A stretch of DNA of 64,000 nt from Brevibacillus reuszeri (GCF_001187725.1 NZ_LGIQ01000005.1:557148-621147), one strand, 5' to 3'. Shown: positions 1 through 8,745, counted from the stretch's first letter. Notes: generated from the letters alone by a model not told the origin. Made by a program: numbers and translations.

Positions 1-143
1 CACAAGATTTGTCCAGCTTTTGGAAAAACACATACTTTGAGGTAAAGAAGGACTTGAAGGGACGCTATCCCAAGCATTACTGGCCGGATGATCCCCTGCA
101 AGCCATGCCTACGAACAGGACTCGCCCCCGCCCCCGCACTTAG
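1..143 (+). CDS. hrpB: ATP-dependent helicase HrpB, C-terminal fragment
   Basis: The window opens inside a gene read in the frame starting at base 3 and ending at TAG 141-143. The 46 visible residues contain SFWKNTYFEVKKDLKGRYPK followed by HYWPDDPLQ and a PTNRT tail. The FW..Y.EV.K..KGRYPKH.WP.DP pattern is the hallmark of the extreme C-terminus of HrpB-type DEAH RNA/DNA helicases. Nothing of the helicase core is visible, so the activity is inferred from family only. It is followed by a good terminator at 312-343. The product should be cytoplasmic; its cellular role is poorly defined even in model species. Confidence 0.85.
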   Translation, partial: QDLSSFWKNTYFEVKKDLKGRYPKHYWPDDPLQAMPTNRTRPRPRT

Positions 144-311
144 ACCCAAATCGAGTCTGCTTTGGCTTGTACTATCTACCCTGAGCCTGGGTGAACGTTC
201 CCATTTTGTTAGTTCTATGTTCGTGAGTAAGCTGTTTTTTGAAACCTATACGAAAACAATTACGTCTGGAAGGTACTGTTTTATTCACGTACTACCTCTC
301 CATTGCATCTA

Positions 312-343
312 GGTTGCTCAAACAAGTGAGCAACCCTTTTTTT
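312..343 (+). terminator. Rho-independent terminator after hrpB
   Basis: GGTTGCTCA (312-320) pairs perfectly with TGAGCAACC (327-335) around a 6-base loop and is followed by C and a run of seven T. It ends transcription of the helicase gene just before the opposing bluB stop codon. Confidence 0.85.
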
Positions 344-349
344 GTTCTG

Positions 350-1015
350 CTACTTTTTTCCAGATGGCTTGATTCCCCAACGATCCCGGTAGATCAACTC
401 CTGCAAATCTTCTCGCTCTCTCCATTTATAGAGCTCCAGCAGCGGTCGATCCGGGTAGTGGTCAGTATAGCCAACGGATAGTAGTGCGACCGGATCGATA
501 TGTGGCGGAATATCCAAAAAACGGCGAACATCCGCCTTTTTATAAAAGCTGACCCAGCCCATAGCCAAGTCCTCTGCGTAAGCGGCAAGCCACATATTTT
601 GAATCGCGCAGCTGACGGACATAGTATCGGTTTCGGGGATGGAGTTGCGTCCTAGGACATGATCACCGCCGCGAGTTGGATCACAGGTGACACAGATCGT
701 GACCGGAGCTTCCTTGATCCCCTGAATTTTCAAATCGAGAAAGGTTGATTCTCTGCCTGTCCCTTCATAATGAATAGCAAGTGCGCGACGCTCTTTGTCG
801 GCGCAATCGGCCAGCTCCTGCTTCAACTCATCGTCCTGAACGAGAATAAAATTCCATGGCTGCATAAACCCGACGGAAGGAGCGTGATGGGCGGCTGCGA
901 GAATCATTGTCAATTTTTCGGATGGAACCGGATCCTTGCGAAACGTGCGTATATCTCTGCGATTGCTTATGGCCTTGTACAGCCCGTTTTTTTCTTCCTC
1001 GGTCAAGCGATTCAT
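350..1015 (-). CDS. bluB: 5,6-dimethylbenzimidazole synthase (BluB-type nitroreductase-fold flavoenzyme)
   Basis: The 221-residue protein has the nitroreductase fold with BluB-specific blocks: RRDIRTF near the N-terminus, AAHHAPSVGFMQPWNF, LKIQGIKEAPVTICVTCD, LGRNSIPETDTMSVSCAIQN and a GWVSF segment. BluB destroys reduced FMN with oxygen to form dimethylbenzimidazole, the lower ligand of cobalamin. The PSVGFMQPWNF block separates it from ordinary nitroreductases. An AGGAGG-type site lies just upstream of the ATG on the minus strand. No other cobalamin gene is in the window, so the gene stands alone; a solitary BluB could support remodelling of imported corrinoids. Confidence 0.85.
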   Translation of the reverse strand: MNRLTEEEKNGLYKAISNRRDIRTFRKDPVPSEKLTMILAAAHHAPSVGFMQPWNFILVQDDELKQELADCADKERRALAIHYEGTGRESTFLDLKIQGIKEAPVTICVTCDPTRGGDHVLGRNSIPETDTMSVSCAIQNMWLAAYAEDLAMGWVSFYKKADVRRFLDIPPHIDPVALLSVGYTDHYPDRPLLELYKWREREDLQELIYRDRWGIKPSGKK

Positions 1016-1092
1016 CTTCGAAAACCTCCTGATTTGCTTATAAGCCTTCTTCCCATTTTAATAGGAAAGAAAGGGCCATTCCAGACTTCCGC

Positions 1093-1121
1093 TTGACATA
1101 TTCCTGATTTACTCTTAAAAA
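1093..1121 (+). promoter_or_regulatory. Candidate sigma-A promoter for the two-component operon
   Basis: TTGACA (1093-1098), a 17-bp spacer and TAAAAA (1116-1121) lie 36-64 bases upstream of the response-regulator start. The -35 is perfect and the -10 is weak. An inverted repeat CTCTT/AAGAG overlaps the -10 region. Confidence 0.55.
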
Positions 1122-1156
1122 AGAGTCTGTCCTAGCGAAAGAGGAGGGAACCGGGA

Positions 1157-1840
1157 ATGAAAAACATCCTGATTGTGGAAGACGAGTTGCCCATCTCCCG
1201 TGTATTGAAAGCGTATTTGGAGAAGCACCATTTTCAAGTGGAACAAGCATTTACCGGAGATGAGGCAGAGCGTAAATTTGACGCAATGTGCCCGGCTCTT
1301 GTCCTGTTAGATGTGATGCTGCCAGGCCGGAGTGGATGGAGCATTTTAGAATACATACGAGCAAAAAGCTCATGCCCCGTTATTATGCTGACTGCACTTG
1401 GTCAGATTGAAAACAAGCTGGCTGGTCTCGGTCAGGGAGCGGATGATTACATAACCAAACCTTTTATAGCAGACGAGGTGGTGGCACGTGTTCAAGCGGT
1501 GCTGCGCCGTTCGACACAAGTGATCGAGGGGGATGGTGTGAAGCAGTTCGGGAGTCTCAAGGTCGATTTCAAAGCGTATTCCGTCACACTGTACGGAGTC
1601 GAGCTCACGTTTACGCCAAAAGACCTCTCGCTGTTTCTGTTTCTTGCTCAGTATAAGAATCAGACCTTTACCCGTGATCAGCTTATTGAGCAAGTGTGGG
1701 GACTGGATTATGAGGGGAGTGATCGAGCCGTGGACCTGTCTATCAAGCGGATCAGAAGATCGTTGGAAAACTGGCCCGTTACCGAAGGAGAAATAAAAAC
1801 CTTTCGAGGTTTGGGATACAAGTTGTGTGTGTATGAGTAA
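1157..1840 (+). CDS. OmpR/PhoB-family response regulator
   Basis: This 227-residue protein has an N-terminal receiver domain (about 1-115) with the acidic pair E8/D9, phosphoacceptor D52 in LVLLDVMLPG, T79 and K101 in the YITKPF motif. A C-terminal winged-helix DNA-binding domain follows (about 130-227), ending in the typical RGLGYKL hairpin. AGGAGGG precedes the ATG by nine bases. The stop overlaps the histidine-kinase gene, so the two are translationally coupled. The MacAB-type exporter genes downstream suggest that the pair senses a toxic compound and activates export. Direct repeats at 3307-3339 are candidate binding sites. Confidence 0.92.
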   Translation: MKNILIVEDELPISRVLKAYLEKHHFQVEQAFTGDEAERKFDAMCPALVLLDVMLPGRSGWSILEYIRAKSSCPVIMLTALGQIENKLAGLGQGADDYITKPFIADEVVARVQAVLRRSTQVIEGDGVKQFGSLKVDFKAYSVTLYGVELTFTPKDLSLFLFLAQYKNQTFTRDQLIEQVWGLDYEGSDRAVDLSIKRIRRSLENWPVTEGEIKTFRGLGYKLCVYE

Positions 1841-3239
1841 ACAAAAAAGGATATCACTCTTCCGTTATTGGACAACACGTTATGTCATTACCCTTTGTAT
1901 CGGGCTGCTCGTCATTGGTGTCCTCTCCAGCCTGTGGATTACGTACAGTGAAACCCAGAAGCGACTGGATATTATGCGCTTGATGGCAGCAGAGATTTCG
2001 GATCGCATGGTCGATGCAGATGGGAAGCTCAAAACAGACCCGTTCTTGTTTCGTATTTTAGACAGGCGGCAAGAATCTCTACGTCTCAATGTCAAGCCAT
2101 TTTTTCTCATTCTCAATGAAGAGAAGCGCCCGCTTTTCAATGCACCTGGCCCCTTTTCCTCGGAGCTTACCAGTTTAGCCGAGCAACTGGTAAATGCGAA
2201 TGATAATGCGACACAGGTCAAGCTCGCTCGGGGTGATGAGCTGCTTTTCGTAAAAAGAAGCATACAAGTCAATCAGAAGCACGTCGGCTGGGTCGTTCTG
2301 TTTACGCATAAAAAGGACATAACGAGAAGCAGCACAGAATTCGAGTTGCTGTTTATCATGCTGGGTGGCCTCGGACTGCTCGGCTGGCTGGTTATTTATT
2401 TGCTGACGAGAAAGCTGGCACAGCCGATCAAGAATGTAGCTGACGCAGCCAAGCAGATTGTCATGGGCAATTATGAGATTCATTTGGACAAGGACAGTCG
2501 GGAAAATGAAATATATGACCTGATTCACTCGTTTAAGGAAATGGCTGATCGGTTAAAGCAGCTGGAATTGATGCGCACAGAGCTGCTGGCTGGTGTGACA
2601 CATGAGCTGAAAACTCCGGTCACCTCGATAAGCGGCCTCGTCCAAGCCGTCAAGGACGATATCGTTACGGGCGACGAAGCCAAAGAGTTTTTGGACATAT
2701 GCACAAAAGAAACGACCCGCCTGCAAAAAATGGTGGAGGATTTGCTCGACTTCAATACGTTTGCCGTAGGAGACATTCGTATCCGGCGAGAGAATCAAAA
2801 TCTGGGTGATCTGGTGCAAGAAATTACGCATCAGTGGCAGAACGGCCGAGAAGAGGATCGGCTGGAGCTGCGGGTCAACAAGCCGCCAAATGAGATTACG
2901 GTTACAACAGATCCACTGCGAATACAGCAGATTATCTACAACCTGTTAAACAATGCGGCGCAAGCGATACAAGGGGAAGGTCAGATTGAGGTAACCCTAT
3001 CGGAGACGACGCAGGAGATTATGATTGAAGTAAAGGATAACGGCAAGGGAATTCCTGTTGAGGAGCAGTCCTTCATTTTCGACCGGTTTTACCGTGGCGA
3101 AGAGAAGAAACAACTCGTGCGGGGGCTTGGGCTTGGCCTGTCCTTTAGCCGGATGATTGCACAGGCGATGGGTGGAAATTTGGTGCTTACCACAAGCTCT
3201 CCACAGGGCAGCGTCTTTACGCTGATCTTGCGAAAATAA
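1833..3239 (+). CDS. Membrane sensor histidine kinase
   Basis: The protein (468 residues from ATG 1833; a GTG six bases upstream is an alternative) has a membrane segment near residues 14-36, an extracytoplasmic sensor of about 130 residues, a second membrane segment near 170-192, and a HAMP linker. The dimerisation domain carries the phosphoacceptor in THELKTPV (about H257). The ATPase domain shows the N box NLLNNAAQAIQ, G1 VKDNGKGIP, F box FDRFYRG and G2 GLGLGLSFS. It overlaps the response regulator gene and is its obvious partner. The sensor shows no nameable domain, so the signal is unknown. Confidence 0.92.
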   Translation: MSKQKRISLFRYWTTRYVITLCIGLLVIGVLSSLWITYSETQKRLDIMRLMAAEISDRMVDADGKLKTDPFLFRILDRRQESLRLNVKPFFLILNEEKRPLFNAPGPFSSELTSLAEQLVNANDNATQVKLARGDELLFVKRSIQVNQKHVGWVVLFTHKKDITRSSTEFELLFIMLGGLGLLGWLVIYLLTRKLAQPIKNVADAAKQIVMGNYEIHLDKDSRENEIYDLIHSFKEMADRLKQLELMRTELLAGVTHELKTPVTSISGLVQAVKDDIVTGDEAKEFLDICTKETTRLQKMVEDLLDFNTFAVGDIRIRRENQNLGDLVQEITHQWQNGREEDRLELRVNKPPNEITVTTDPLRIQQIIYNLLNNAAQAIQGEGQIEVTLSETTQEIMIEVKDNGKGIPVEEQSFIFDRFYRGEEKKQLVRGLGLGLSFSRMIAQAMGGNLVLTTSSPQGSVFTLILRK

Positions 3240-3256
3240 TGGTTGTAAAACGACAC

Positions 3257-3290
3257 ACGACTTTGCGATTGAGCAAGGTCGTTTTTTCTT
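3257..3290 (+). terminator. Terminator after the histidine kinase
   Basis: ACGACTTTG (3257-3265) pairs with CAAGGTCGT (3274-3282) with one G-U pair, followed by a T-rich tract. It separates the two-component genes from the exporter genes, so the latter need their own promoter or depend on readthrough. Confidence 0.8.
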
Positions 3291-3306
3291 TTTTACGAGG
3301 GACAAT

Positions 3307-3339
3307 CTGACTTTTTCCTGACGTATTCGTTACGTATAT
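3307..3339 (+). promoter_or_regulatory. Tandem 11-bp repeats, candidate response-regulator binding site
   Basis: CTGACTTTTTC (3307-3317) is followed directly by CTGACGTATTC (3318-3328) and a looser third copy GTTACGTATAT (3329-3339). Head-to-tail repeats about one helical turn apart are the usual binding geometry of OmpR-family regulators. They lie between the kinase terminator and the exporter adaptor start, 50-85 bases upstream of it. The assignment to the regulator at 1157-1840 is inference from position. Confidence 0.45.
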
Positions 3340-3392
3340 TGATCCCATCAGTTGCGGACACGTACAACCGCAGAGGGTAGGAGGGTCTTTTT

Positions 3393-5078
3393 GTGGCGGA
3401 AACAGAAAAGAAGCAATCATTTCTTTTGAAATCAAAAAGCAAGAAGAAGATCATTTTGGCATGCCTGGCTGTTGTATTGATTGGCGGGGGAGGCGTGTAT
3501 GCATACAAGACTTTTATGACGCCCCAAAGCGCACAAGCCGCGTTTTTGATGGAAACGGTAAAACGGGGGGATATCTCAGCGACGGTGCTGGCTTCTGGTA
3601 CTGTCCAGGCGTCCAAGCGCACCTCTCTTTCCTTCTCTGACGCAGAGGACGCCAAGGATGCGATCTCGTCCATTGAAGTAAAAATCGGCGATCAAGTAAA
3701 GGCAGGACAGGTACTGGCGACGATGGATGATTCCGTCGCGAAAATTCAGGTGACGAATGCAGAGGCGAATCTGCTCTCCGCCCAGGCAAGGCTGGAGGAT
3801 GCCCAAAAACGTAAAACGGCAGCGGAAATTAGCTCCCTGCAAGCAAACGTAAACCAGGCTAAATCCGAGCTGGACATGGCGAAGCAGAGCATTGATACCC
3901 AAAAGGCGGCCAATGACGAAGCAAAGGCGAAAGCGAATTTGGAGACCGCACAGAAAACCTTTAGCTCGCAAAAGGCGTTGTTTGAGGCAGGCGCGATTTC
4001 CAAAACCGAGTATGACAGTGCGCAAAATTCGCTGGATCAGGCACAGCGGGACTACAATACAGCGGTCCTGTCAGCTGGTCAGACAAAGGGGCAGTCATCG
4101 ACAAAGGTGGAGCAAGCCCAGGCAGCGTACCAAACAGCGCTTGAGGCACTAAATGATGCGCATGAAGGTCCTGACGCAGCTACGGTTCTTGCTGCCAAAG
4201 CATCTGTGGAGCAGGCAAAGGCACAGCTTCAGCAAGCCCAAAAAGCATTGAATGCGGTGACGCTGAAAGCACCGATGGACGGCGTCATTGTCCAGCTCAA
4301 CGGTAATGTCGGGGAAATCCCGTCCAATGATTTCATCATCATGGACAATTCGAATTCTGGCGATCTGGAAGTATTGGCCGAAATCAGCCAAAGCGACATT
4401 GGAAGAGTAAAAGAAGGGCTGAACGTTTCGTTTACAACAAGCTCCTATCCAGATCAAACCTTCAATGGAAAGGTGAAGCTGGTTTACCCGGAAGCGAAAA
4501 CAAATTCTGGCGTTACGACGTATGACGTGCTGCTTTCTGTCGCAAACAAGGACAGCATGCTCAAAATCGGGATGACGATGAACGTTACCATAGAGATTGG
4601 TACGCACCAAAATGTCCTGCTTGTTCCTGCCCAAGCCTTGCAAACCCGCAACGGTCAGGATGGGGTTTATGTGATGGCGGGCAATGCAGACGGTGCAGCG
4701 CAGACAACAGAGCCGGCAGCAAACGAAGCGCAGCAGCAAGGGAAGAATCGGGAAGGAGCAAGAGAAGGAGGAAGGTCCGGCTCAGGGTCAAGAGCAGGAG
4801 CAGGAGCAGGAGCAGGAGCGAGTGAAGGTAGAGCAAACATGCCGTATCGTTTCCAGCCGGTCAAGATCGGGTACTTCGCTTCTGACAAGGTAGAAATCAC
4901 CGAAGGTTTAAAAGAAGGGGATCGTGTCGTCATTCTCATGAACACAGCTACGTCTAGCTCCAACCAAAACTCTGGTCGCACGGGTGGTATGCCAGGTATG
5001 GGCGGTTTTGGAGGCGGTGGAGGCTTCCAGGGTGGAGGCTTCGGTGGCGGAGGCGTCGTCCAGATGAGAGGACGATGA
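3393..5078 (+). CDS. Membrane-fusion (HlyD/MacA/YknX-type) adaptor of an ABC exporter
   Basis: The protein is 561 residues from a GTG start with AGGAGGG nine bases upstream. A single membrane anchor (about 20-42) is followed by a barrel-sandwich/lipoyl half, a long Ala/Gln/Lys-rich alpha-hairpin coiled coil (about 110-300), the second lipoyl half ([13 protein letters not shown]), and a beta-barrel. It couples the MacB-type permease and ATPase downstream to extracytoplasmic substrate. It is longer than usual because of an inserted low-complexity stretch (about 430-480, Gln/Gly/Arg/Ala) encoded partly by tandem gcagga units, and a Gly-rich tail of about 35 residues at the C-terminus. Confidence 0.9.
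   Translation: MAETEKKQSFLLKSKSKKKIILACLAVVLIGGGGVYAYKTFMTPQSAQAAFLMETVKRGDISATVLASGTVQASKRTSLSFSDAEDAKDAISSIEVKIGDQVKAGQVLATMDDSVAKIQVTNAEANLLSAQARLEDAQKRKTAAEISSLQANVNQAKSELDMAKQSIDTQKAANDEAKAKANLETAQKTFSSQKALFEAGAISKTEYDSAQNSLDQAQRDYNTAVLSAGQTKGQSSTKVEQAQAAYQTALEALNDAHEGPDAATVLAAKASVEQAKAQLQQAQKALNAVTLKAPMDGVIVQLNGNVGEIPSNDFIIMDNSNSGDLEVLAEISQSDIGRVKEGLNVSFTTSSYPDQTFNGKVKLVYPEAKTNSGVTTYDVLLSVANKDSMLKIGMTMNVTIEIGTHQNVLLVPAQALQTRNGQDGVYVMAGNADGAAQTTEPAANEAQQQGKNREGAREGGRSGSGSRAGAGAGAGASEGRANMPYRFQPVKIGYFASDKVEITEGLKEGDRVVILMNTATSSSNQNSGRTGGMPGMGGFGGGGGFQGGGFGGGGVVQMRGR
4790..4822 (+). repeat. Tandem GCAGGA hexamer inside the adaptor gene
   Basis: About five near-perfect copies of the hexamer run through 4794-4820 and encode an alternating Ala-Gly stretch. 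The length is a multiple of six, so copy-number change keeps the reading frame and only alters linker length before the final beta domain. Confidence 0.8.
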
Positions 5079-5082
5079 TGAG

Positions 5083-5805
5083 ATGAAACCGGTTATTCAA
5101 ATCGAATCGTTGAAAAAACAGTATCAGATCGGTGATCAGGAAATCCAGGCGTTGCGCGGAGTAAGCCTCACGATTGAGGAGGGGGACTTCGTTGCGATCA
5201 TGGGTCCATCCGGCTCTGGCAAATCGTCGATGATGAATGTGATTGGCTGCCTGGATAAGCCTACCTCTGGTGAGTTTTACTTGGATGGCTTTCCTGTCTC
5301 AGAGGCTCATGATGATGAGCTGGCGGAAATCCGTAATCAAAAGATCGGATTCGTATTTCAAAATTTCAATTTGCTTCCGCGGACGACGGCTGTTGAAAAT
5401 GTAGAGCTTCCTTTGCTTTATGGTGGCGTTTCGGCTAAGGAGCGGAGACAGCGAGCCGTCCAGGCACTGATCAGTGTCGGTTTGGCAGAACGGTTGAATA
5501 ATAAGCCAAACGAGCTGTCCGGGGGGCAGCAGCAGCGTGTTTCCATTGCCCGTGCTTTGGTGAATGATCCGGTTATTTTACTGGCGGATGAACCAACAGG
5601 AGCTTTGGACACCAGAACGAGTGAAGAAATCATGGGGATTTTCCAGCAGCTAAACGATGCAGGAAAAACCGTCATTCTGGTTACGCATGAGCCGGATATC
5701 GCGGAGTACGCCAAACGGATCGTCCGTTTTCGTGATGGTCAAATCATCGCGAACGAACTGGTGACAGAGCGTAGAAGAGTGTTGTCAGAGGAAGTGAGCC
5801 AATGA
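5083..5805 (+). CDS. MacB/YknY-type ABC exporter ATPase
   Basis: This is a 240-residue single nucleotide-binding domain with Walker [11 protein letters not shown]-loop FQNFNLLPR, signature LSGGQQQR, Walker [14 protein letters not shown] and the H-loop in VTHEPD. The sequence and size match the LolD/MacB ATPase family, which energises FtsX-type permeases. It starts four bases after the adaptor stop and overlaps the permease by four bases, giving an adaptor-ATPase-permease operon. In Bacillus the equivalent YknXYZ set protects against a toxic peptide; the substrate here is unknown. Confidence 0.93.
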   Translation: MKPVIQIESLKKQYQIGDQEIQALRGVSLTIEEGDFVAIMGPSGSGKSSMMNVIGCLDKPTSGEFYLDGFPVSEAHDDELAEIRNQKIGFVFQNFNLLPRTTAVENVELPLLYGGVSAKERRQRAVQALISVGLAERLNNKPNELSGGQQQRVSIARALVNDPVILLADEPTGALDTRTSEEIMGIFQQLNDAGKTVILVTHEPDIAEYAKRIVRFRDGQIIANELVTERRRVLSEEVSQ

Positions 5806-7019
5806 GCTTTTTGGAATGTGTACGCATTTCGTTTCGAAGCATCAAAGCAAATGGTCTGCGCTCCATTCTCACGATGCTGGGGATCATTATTGGGGTCGCA
5901 GCGGTTATTGCCATGGTTGCGATTGGGGAAGGAACGTCCTCTAGCGTTGCTTCCCAGATCAACGGGTTGGGCAGTAATCTTTTGATCGTAGCGCCAGGAC
6001 AGGCGACACAAGGGCGAGTGAGCTTGGGTGCAGGCTCCTTGAACACGTTGACGCTGGCTGATGCAGAAGCGATTGGGCAGAAGGAATCGGTCGCAGGTGT
6101 AGCTCCGAGTGTGAACGGCCGCGCACAGATCGTTTGGGGCAGCAATAACTACTCAAGCTCGCTGGAAGGAACAACAGCAGCCTTTCCAGATGTGCGCAAT
6201 GTAGAGGTAGCACAAGGACGTTTTTTTACAAACTTCGAAGTAAAACAGCAGTTTAATGTAGCTGTAGTAGGTACAGAAGTAGTAAACAACTTGTTTGCGA
6301 ATACGAATACAAACCCGATCGGACAAACCGTTCAGATCAACAGAATTCCTTTCACCATTATCGGTGTGCTCAAAAGTCAAGGAAGCTCTGGTATGACAAA
6401 CAATGACGACCGTATTCTCATCCCGATTACATCAGCAATGAGCCGCTTGACCGGTGGGAAAAATGTCGGAACGATTTATGTTTCTGCCGCTTCGTCTGAC
6501 CAAATGGATCAAGCCAAGCTGGATATCACGTCTACGATCCGCGCGCAGCATAATCTCAGACCAACAGCAGCAGATGATTTTCGGATCACCTCACAGTCAG
6601 ACATCCTGAACACGGCGCAACAGGTATCCAGCTCGATGACCGCACTGCTTTCGGGAATCGCTGCGATCTCGCTGATTGTAGGGGGAATCGGAGTCATGAA
6701 CATCATGCTCGTGTCCGTTACCGAGCGTACGCGGGAGATTGGGATTCGCAAAGCGATCGGGGCAAAACGAAGCGATATTCTTCGGCAGTTTTTGATCGAG
6801 GCTGTTACGCTTAGCCTGATCGGCGGCGTCGTGGGGATTTTGTTCGGAGTAGGCGCTGCTCTCGTCATCAGCAAGCTGGGGGGCATGGCTACCTCGATCA
6901 GCATGTCACCAATCTTGTACGCGTTTTTGACATCGTCCTTGGTAGGCGTTATCTTCGGTGTGTATCCGGCGAGAAAGGCAGCACAGCTCAAGCCAATTGA
7001 TGCGCTTCGCTACGAATAG
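5802..7019 (+). CDS. MacB/YknZ-type (FtsX-like) ABC exporter permease
   Basis: The 405-residue protein has one N-terminal membrane helix (about 20-45), a large extracytoplasmic MacB_PCD domain (about 50-260), then three C-terminal helices (about 280-305, 330-360, 370-390) of the FtsX fold. [14 protein letters not shown] between helices two and three is the usual cytoplasmic coupling motif. The four-base ATGA overlap with the ATPase gene implies coupled translation. It forms the membrane part of the exporter. Confidence 0.92.
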   Translation: MSFLECVRISFRSIKANGLRSILTMLGIIIGVAAVIAMVAIGEGTSSSVASQINGLGSNLLIVAPGQATQGRVSLGAGSLNTLTLADAEAIGQKESVAGVAPSVNGRAQIVWGSNNYSSSLEGTTAAFPDVRNVEVAQGRFFTNFEVKQQFNVAVVGTEVVNNLFANTNTNPIGQTVQINRIPFTIIGVLKSQGSSGMTNNDDRILIPITSAMSRLTGGKNVGTIYVSAASSDQMDQAKLDITSTIRAQHNLRPTAADDFRITSQSDILNTAQQVSSSMTALLSGIAAISLIVGGIGVMNIMLVSVTERTREIGIRKAIGAKRSDILRQFLIEAVTLSLIGGVVGILFGVGAALVISKLGGMATSISMSPILYAFLTSSLVGVIFGVYPARKAAQLKPIDALRYE

Positions 7020-7082
7020 AAGGAAGGGACGTGTTACTTTTTTCCAATCCGGGGCATACTAGCCGGGTGAGGTGTATGTACA

Positions 7083-7298
7083 ATGGAAAAAAACGTCCAA
7101 TTTTCCGTACCGTGGCGGGAAGCGACCCGCATCATGAAAAAAATCAAAACGAGTAAATTGCGGTATTTCGTCAGACAAATGGAAGGAAAAACGAACATTG
7201 CGTTTGTTTTTCCGCGTGTAAGTGTCAGTCAATATGTCTATTTGTACATCATCTTCGGTCCCAGAGCAGCAGATGTTGTAGGGAATGATAGCAAGTAA
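7083..7298 (+). CDS. Small hypothetical protein
   Basis: A 71-residue basic protein starts at ATG 7083 behind a GTGAGGTG ribosome-site candidate. It has a Lys/Arg-rich N-terminal third and a short hydrophobic C-terminal part (SQYVYLYIIFG) too short to be a convincing membrane helix. I recognise no family. A strong terminator directly after the stop and the visible ribosome site support a real gene. It may be cotranscribed with the exporter 63 bases upstream. Confidence 0.5.
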   Translation: MEKNVQFSVPWREATRIMKKIKTSKLRYFVRQMEGKTNIAFVFPRVSVSQYVYLYIIFGPRAADVVGNDSK

Positions 7299-7300
7299 AA

Positions 7301-7346
7301 ATCACCCTGATTCACTCAGGTGGATCAGGGATTTTCGATTTTTTAC
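7301..7346 (+). terminator. Terminator after the small ORF and exporter operon
   Basis: CCCTGATTCAC (7305-7315) pairs with GTGGATCAGGG (7320-7330) with one G-U pair around a four-base loop, followed by T-rich sequence to 7344. Flanking A and T runs allow it to work in both directions. Confidence 0.85.
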
Positions 7347-7421
7347 CGAATTCTTCATATAAAATCCCACAATTTCGCTATAAAACAAAACCTGACACTT
7401 TTCGATAGGACAGTTTCATAG

Positions 7422-7500
7422 TACAATTCCTGTATGAACGAACTTGGGGAAGTTCGGGATGGCGGCACCCAAACTGTGCAGGAGGGCCGCCTCTTTTTTT
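7422..7500 (+). ncRNA. Candidate small RNA with its own terminator (unit 1)
   Basis: No credible ORF lies here. A TACAAT -10 candidate (7422-7427, weak -35) precedes a perfect hairpin CGAACTT-GGGG-AAGTTCG (7439-7456) and a second hairpin GGCGGC (7461-7466)/GCCGCC (7486-7491) with a 19-base loop, ending in CTCT followed by a T run (7492-7501). This is the layout of a short independent transcript. I match it to no known RNA family, and the next coding start on this strand is far away, so a riboswitch is unlikely. Confidence 0.4.
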
Positions 7501-7505
7501 TAGAG

Positions 7506-7577
7506 ATGGCCAAGAGGGAGCTTTCCCTCACTAAATAGAGAGACGTGCGTACCCAGGTTTGAAAGCCTGGGCTTTTC
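7506..7577 (+). ncRNA. Candidate small RNA or second terminator unit (unit 2)
   Basis: GAGGGA-GCTT-TCCCTC (7514-7529) is followed by CCCAGG (7552-7557)/CCTGGG (7566-7571) and CTTTTC, another intrinsic terminator on the plus strand with no gene to serve. It could be a readthrough product of unit 1 or a separate RNA. The GAGGGA hairpin could also act for the phosphatase gene coming from the other side, but no U-tract is present in that direction. Confidence 0.3.
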
Positions 7578-7583
7578 TTATGC

Positions 7584-8243
7584 TCATGACGAGATATCCC
7601 GTTCATCCACCGATTGCTGGACGATTTCAAGCACTTTTCCTCGATCACTGATTCGAATAGCGCTCAAAGCGACTTTTTGATAGGCGCCAGTGTCTATATT
7701 CCACGAATGAGATTTCTCTTCGTACTCCGGATATCCGGAGAGACAGGGGGTGTGTCCAATGATTTGCAGCTTTTGGATGTTTGCGAGCGGGGTACGATTC
7801 CAGAGCACGCCTAGAGGATTTTCTTCGAGTAGCGGGTCTTTAGTTTGATCAGTGATACCTGCATGACTAATGAGGATATGCTCGTTTTCCCAGACGAGAG
7901 GCAGATGAGAGATCCAATTGGCCACCTCCTGCTCGTCCATATTCGCTTCACGCAGCTGTGCGAGAGTTTCATAGCCACATTGGGGAAGCCAATACTGGTT
8001 TGGGCCATGCTCAATATGCTGGGTAAACTCATACTCGTGATTGCCTTTGAGAAAGATGGCGTTTGGACCATGAGATTTCTTCAATGACTGGGCAAAACGA
8101 AGCGTCCCAGGTGTATCTCTCCCTCTGTCGATCAAATCACCGAGCTGAACAAGAATCTCTTCTTGCGGATTCCAATATCGCGCCAGTAATCCTTGAAAGG
8201 TATTCAAACAGGCATGTACATCACCGACAACGAATACATTCAT
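7584..8243 (-). CDS. Metallophosphoesterase (serine/threonine phosphatase family)
   Basis: The 219-residue cytoplasmic protein carries the whole calcineurin-like dinuclear metal signature: GDVHACLNTF at the N-terminus, GDLIDRGRDT, GNHEYEF, HAGITDQT and IIGHTP. This is the bacterial PPP-type layout shared by diadenosine-tetraphosphatase-like PrpE and the lambda phosphatase group. The substrate could be a phosphoprotein or a dinucleotide. AAGGAGG lies upstream of the ATG on the minus strand. It is monocistronic as far as can be seen. Confidence 0.85.
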   Translation of the reverse strand: MNVFVVGDVHACLNTFQGLLARYWNPQEEILVQLGDLIDRGRDTPGTLRFAQSLKKSHGPNAIFLKGNHEYEFTQHIEHGPNQYWLPQCGYETLAQLREANMDEQEVANWISHLPLVWENEHILISHAGITDQTKDPLLEENPLGVLWNRTPLANIQKLQIIGHTPCLSGYPEYEEKSHSWNIDTGAYQKVALSAIRISDRGKVLEIVQQSVDERDISS

Positions 8244-8351
8244 AGGGCTGTTGCACCTCCTTTTGTCTTGGACTCCTATTTTTCCTGTGCCGTCCTTGGT
8301 AGAGCAGTGATCTCCATATTATACCAGTCGTTCGCTAGAGCTGACAGCGCA

Positions 8352-8409
8352 TGAAAAAGAAATAAGCCGCCTCAGGAAACGATTCATAGGCGTCTCCATA
8401 AACGGCTAC
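8352..8409 (-). terminator. Candidate terminator for the 8413-8745 gene
   Basis: Read on the minus strand, AGCC...GGCT encloses AGGCG/CGCCT arms with unpaired bases between them, and a T-rich stretch (TTATTTCTTTTT) follows. The stem is interrupted, so the call is moderate. Confidence 0.45.
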
Positions 8410-8412
8410 TCG

Positions 8413-8745
8413 CTATTTATGTACAGTCGACGGTGCAAAGCTGCCTTTCATCAGAGCGTCGATCAGTTGTTCATGAGAAAGAGAGATGGTGATGGAGTGA
8501 TCTGGCAGGTCAACAAGAAACAGATCCTCTTTATAGCGATACCAGAGGCTGCCAGAGGGATCGACGTGATAGACCAAAAGATTTTCCTGCCGCTGTCGTC
8601 CAAACTTGGCAATTTCACGCAAGGCATGGAACAGCTCTCCCCAAATGGGTAAATAGGGCTTCTTTTTATGTAAAGTCAGCGCGTTGATGAGTTGGTTGGA
8701 TGCTATTGAAATCGATTCAGTAGCTTGCTGAGTCTGAGAAAGCAT
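8413..8745 (-). CDS. Hypothetical protein of 110 residues
   Basis: I do not recognise the family. The protein has no signal peptide or membrane helix. The N-terminal half is Gln/Ser/Leu-rich and probably helical; the C-terminal half holds SLWYRYKEDLFLVDLPDHSI, which looks like a compact beta domain. An AGGAGC site sits about seven bases before the ATG on the minus strand, and a candidate terminator follows, which supports a real monocistronic gene. Confidence 0.6.
   Translation of the reverse strand: MLSQTQQATESISIASNQLINALTLHKKKPYLPIWGELFHALREIAKFGRQRQENLLVYHVDPSGSLWYRYKEDLFLVDLPDHSITISLSHEQLIDALMKGSFAPSTVHK

Noticed and set aside
88..481. Short plus-strand ORFs between the helicase and bluB
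   Set aside because: They run through the helicase tail, the terminator hairpin at 312-343 and the antisense of bluB, with no ribosome site.
4790..4822. Hexamer run as a CRISPR or mobile-element end
   Set aside because: The units are contiguous, six bases long and in frame within a coding region, so it is a coding microsatellite.
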